A stretch of 64,000 bases of DNA, from NCBI GenBank assembly GCA_964542475.1, contig CAZIUL010000021.1, positions 1 through 64,000 on the forward strand, read 5' to 3'. Under the pieces are notes generated by a model that saw only the letters and a program-made list of their open reading frames with translations, was not told the DNA's origin and did not search any database. Position numbers and translations under genes: made by a program. Below, piece after piece: positions 62,201-64,000 of the stretch. Source of the stretch: CAZIUL01 sp964542475. GTDB lineage: Bacteria; Planctomycetota; B15-G4; CAYZWU01. The number at the start of each line of letters is the position of its first letter. The stretch's first letter is position 1.

Positions 62201-62914
62201 GTCCAGGATCTCAGAGACGCTGTGCTTGCCGACGAGGGCTTTTTCCGTCGCTTTCAGCCCTTTGATCTTCACGGTTTTCGTGTTGTAGAAGTAAGGGATC
62301 AGATCCTCGTTAGTGGAATACTTCCCAGACATCGCACGCATGAAGGTTGTTGCGGGGAACTTTCCGCTCTGATCGATCTTGATCTGCAGCTTGTCTTTCT
62401 TCGACACGGAGAGTTCAATCCAGGACCCGCGCTGAGGAATAATCCAGCAGGAGTGAAGCTTCTTTTCGCTGGAATGCACCTCTACTGAGAAATCCACGCC
62501 CGGTGAACGGTGAAGCTGGCTGACGATCACACGCTCCGAGCCATTTATGATGAACTCACCTCCGCCGATCATTATGGGTACTTCACCCAAAAAGACCCAT
62601 TCCTCCACAGGTTCCGGCTTGTCCAGCCTCACAAGGATCTTCAGCGGCATACCGTAGGTCAGGCCCAGGATCTTGCACTCTTCAGGGTTGTACCTTGGCC
62701 GTCCGAGTTCGTAGCCCAGGTAATCGAGGGACATTGTCTTATCATAGGAATAAATAGGAAACGTCTCTCGAAGAATCGCTTCCAGGCCACTGTCTTCACG
62801 GCGGTTGAAAGGAACATTGGGCTGGAGAAAATCCTCGTACGATTTGATCTGAATGTCTGTGAGACGAGGAATGGAAATCTTTGACTTGAATGAACTGAAA
62901 TTTCTAATTTCCAT
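59234..62914 (-). CDS. rpoB: DNA-directed RNA polymerase subunit beta
   Basis: 1226 residues, shorter than E. coli RpoB because lineage-specific inserts are absent. Motifs: the rifampicin region (DQTNPLSQLTHERRLSALGP) keeps the residues equal to E. coli D516, H526 and S531; then CPIETPEGTNIGLISSL, GYNFEDAIIVSERLV, R-H-G-N-K-G-V-I-S and the FGGQRFGEMEVWALEAYGA end. The gene is separated from rplL by 417 bp. Confidence 0.98.
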   Translation of the reverse strand: MEIRNFSSFKSKISIPRLTDIQIKSYEDFLQPNVPFNRREDSGLEAILRETFPIYSYDKTMSLDYLGYELGRPRYNPEECKILGLTYGMPLKILVRLDKPEPVEEWVFLGEVPIMIGGGEFIINGSERVIVSQLHRSPGVDFSVEVHSSEKKLHSCWIIPQRGSWIELSVSKKDKLQIKIDQSGKFPATTFMRAMSGKYSTNEDLIPYFYNTKTVKIKGLKATEKALVGKHSVSEILDFKTGEILVPSGGLITAETVTVIVETGVKEVVIIENMDDPLILNTLEDDDTSSHEDALLKIYQRLRPGNPPHLDKARELFTERFFDSTRYRLGPVGRFRINRKYKQEISDKEMTITPEDIASSVQYIITLRGGAGEIDDIDNLGNRRVRTISELASDEFRKGFLKLRRTAQERMNLESIQTVTPRALINSKTISSAIDYFFGRGELSQVVDQTNPLSQLTHERRLSALGPGGLNRKRAGFEVRDVHISHYGRICPIETPEGTNIGLISSLGIFATLDDYGFLVTPYRKIKNGKLTEEVLLLRADQEFESCLAPADTKITRSGKIVKDTVLVRWHGESAMRRREDVEFMDISPQQLVGVSASLIPFLEHDDANRALMGSNMQRQSVPLLKVEPPVVATGMECEVARNSGMLVMAREKGKVTYADSEKIIINDDDTYYLKKFVGLNERTCLNQKPIVRKGDEVNVGDVIADGAATEKGELALGRNILVGFMIWDGYNFEDAIIVSERLVKEDLYTSVHINDFEIEIRETKLGREEFTPDIPNVSEKALRNLDENGIVKIGTKVMPGDILVGKVSPKSKSELTPEEKLLHAIFGRAGEDVKNDSLEVPPGVEGIVIGAERFSRNIDTSEEQSAKNLMAIRKAERAFVGFFRSEMGKLSVAIKEIQKGKSTVSTLKKALVVNEEANSVELRSQMEVLRKHCMENYRKGVGEKLYATFKHHSDRIDMHENEKNKLVNKLSRGDELPTGVLELVKVFIATKRPLSVGDKMAGRHGNKGVISKILPDEDMPFLEDGTPMDILLNPLGVPSRMNVGQIMETHLGWAAKKLGFRAISPVFDGADEKEIRESLKEANLPENGKSILYDGRTGAAFHQEVTVGYLYMLKLHHLVDDKVHARATGPYSLITQQPLGGKARFGGQRFGEMEVWALEAYGAANLLQELLTVKSDDVEGRTKIYEAMVKGTNVLEPGTPVSFDVLTNEIRGLALNMELHKKKRL

Positions 62915-63331
62915 GGTTGATCCCTATTATCCACATAGATTAGACCGCTCGATGCTTAGGAAGGGCCCTGCTCGATTACGGATCTGACCTTCAATAGCTT
63001 CATAAAGAAGATGTGGATGATTTGCAGTCCTTCATCACCGGGGATATCGTTAATCCTGTACTGGCTTCTCGAATATATCCGCAGGCCCGCCAATGCCCCT
63101 ACTATCCAGCCGCCGGTACTTCGGCTTTTCTGCCGGCAACAGGTTTGCGGATGTAGCCTCCACCGGAACAACTGTCCGGGAAGGTTAACAGTTCTTCCAA
63201 CCATATCAGTTTATCATCGAAGCCGTTGCCCGACTTGGCATCCAGCAAGGAATCCAACTTTCCGTATGCCGGTGCCAAATGACAAATTCCGGCCAGAGTA
63301 AAGAACCACGACTCGGTTAAACAAAACGCGC
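62915..63331. other. Non-coding spacer between rplL and rpoB
   Basis: No convincing gene is present; a minus-strand open frame of 82 codons (62956-63204) has no recognisable product. I see no strong promoter or terminator. In E. coli the matching spacer (about 320 bp) holds an attenuator and an RNase III site, so an RNA-level element is possible. Confidence 0.5.
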
Positions 63332-63724
63332 TTACTTGATCGCGACGGAACCTCCCGCTTCCTGAAGTTCCTTCTGGATCTTCTCGGCGTCTTCCTTCGA
63401 GATCCCTTCCTTTACAGCCTTCGGAGATCCTTCGACAAGGTCCTTGGCCTCTTTCAGGCCCAGGCTCGTCACCTGCCGCACAACCTTGATTACGGGGATC
63501 TTCTTGGCGCTGTCAAAAGACTCCAGAATAACATCGAAGCTGGTTTTTTCCTCTTCGGCCTCAGCTCCACCGTCAGCCGCGGGTGCTACTCCCCCCATAA
63601 TCACCGGGGCGCTCGCTGTCACGTCGAAGGTATCTTCAAAAGCCTTTTTCAAATCCACCAGTTCCAGGGCGGTCATCTCCTTGATGATATCGATCACCTG
63701 AGTAACTTTGTCTTCATCGCTCAT
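63332..63724 (-). CDS. rplL: 50S ribosomal protein L7/L12
   Basis: Multi-copy stalk protein that recruits translation factors. The N-terminal dimer domain (IDIIKEMTALELVDLKKAFE), an Ala/acidic hinge (about residues 45-60) and the C-terminal factor-binding domain (KVVRQVTSLGLKEAKDLVEG) are complete. The ATG has GGAGG upstream, and a strong promoter stands 23-52 bp before it. Confidence 0.98.
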   Translation of the reverse strand: MSDEDKVTQVIDIIKEMTALELVDLKKAFEDTFDVTASAPVIMGGVAPAADGGAEAEEEKTSFDVILESFDSAKKIPVIKVVRQVTSLGLKEAKDLVEGSPKAVKEGISKEDAEKIQKELQEAGGSVAIK

Positions 63725-63747
63725 TGCAACCTCCGTTCGGATAAGAC

Positions 63748-63776
63748 ATTATATTTTTTTATTCGTTTGGTTTCAA
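63748..63776 (-). promoter_or_regulatory. Sigma70-like promoter directly before rplL
   Basis: On the minus strand TTGAAA (63776-63771) and a perfect TATAAT (63753-63748) are 17 bp apart, in AT-rich DNA between the rplJ stop and the rplL start. Confidence 0.7.
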
Positions 63777-63825
63777 CAGTTTATATTACACCGGGATCGG
63801 AAAGTCCGAAGCCGGATATTGCTTT

Positions 63826-64000
63826 CAGCCATCCTCTTTTTTCTTGTCATGCAGCGCATCCACCAGATTGGCTATGGAGCCCAAGATGCTGTTGATCCCG
63901 GTTGCTATCTGCTGGATTGGACTCGCGATGGCGTATGCGATCGAGCCATAGAGTATGGGCATATCAGGTATCGTGGTCAGCTTCTTGACCATGTCCTTAT
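63826..64000 (-). CDS. rplJ: 50S ribosomal protein L10, C-terminal part
   Basis: The minus strand is open from the window edge to a TGA at 63826-63828. The 57 or so visible residues (K-D-M-V-K-K-L-T-T-I-P-D, YGSIAYAIASPIQQIATGIN, then a helix with A-L-H-D-K-K-K-E-D) fit the L10 C-terminus, whose helix carries the L7/L12 dimers. Its place before rplL agrees. The 5' part lies outside the window. Confidence 0.9.

Noticed and set aside
62956..63204. 82-codon minus-strand frame between rplL and rpoB
   Set aside because: There is no recognisable product or ribosome site, and the spacer is non-coding in related operons.

Overview
The window looks like the chromosome of a Gram-negative, probably anaerobic bacterium of the Desulfobacterota (former Deltaproteobacteria) type or a related uncultured phylum; this placement is inference. 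Pointers are a Gram-negative polysaccharide-assembly locus with a sugar transferase of the kind linked to PEP-CTERM/exosortase systems, several lipoproteins, a selenocysteine tRNA, two tandem short-chain acyl-CoA dehydrogenases plus a crotonase, and an EF-G that reads more like the mitochondrial EF-G2/spdEFG2 group than E. coli EF-G.

Layout. 1-3.9 kb: three minus-strand genes of unknown function (HEAT-repeat and zinc-ribbon envelope proteins), then yajC and a YraN-family gene. 3.9-4.3 kb: a nest of non-coding repeats. 4.3-16.1 kb: an envelope or exopolysaccharide locus with a polyprenyl-phosphate sugar transferase, a TPR lipoprotein with a HExxH metalloprotease motif, and a tightly coupled operon of a TPR-fused O-antigen polymerase/ligase, a TPR-fused GT39-type glycosyltransferase and a membrane-anchored alkaline-phosphatase-superfamily enzyme with threonine in place of the sulfatase cysteine. 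selC (tRNA-Sec) follows on the minus strand. 16.4-26.7 kb: metabolic genes (aminotransferase, degenerate aconitase-fold protein, crotonase, periplasmic cyclophilin, TRL-like lipoprotein, two acyl-CoA dehydrogenases, PyrK-like flavoprotein, Nudix-HD fusion). 26.7-36.9 kb: ABC-F ATPase, apt, a FliA/WhiG-type sigma factor, birA, a second HEAT-lipoprotein/zinc-ribbon pair and dnaE.

36.9-64 kb is one long minus-strand block in the order rplJ(partial)-rplL-rpoB-rpoC-rpsL-rpsG-fusA-rpsJ ... rpoA-rplQ (rif, str, S10, spc and alpha operons). tuf is missing between fusA and rpsJ, rpmD (L30) is missing between rpsE and rplO, and adk/map are missing after secY. Good sigma70-like promoters can be read upstream of rplL, rpsL and rpsJ, and stem-loop terminators after rpsG and rplQ.

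Most unusual items: a four-copy, 160-180 bp intergenic palindromic (MITE-like) element; a second family of short hairpins with a constant TGGAGG leader and changing stems; a full-length LeuC-like protein that has lost all cluster cysteines; the TPR-heavy glycan operon; and two loci pairing HEAT lipoproteins with zinc-ribbon proteins. No rRNA operon, CRISPR array, prophage or transposase was seen.
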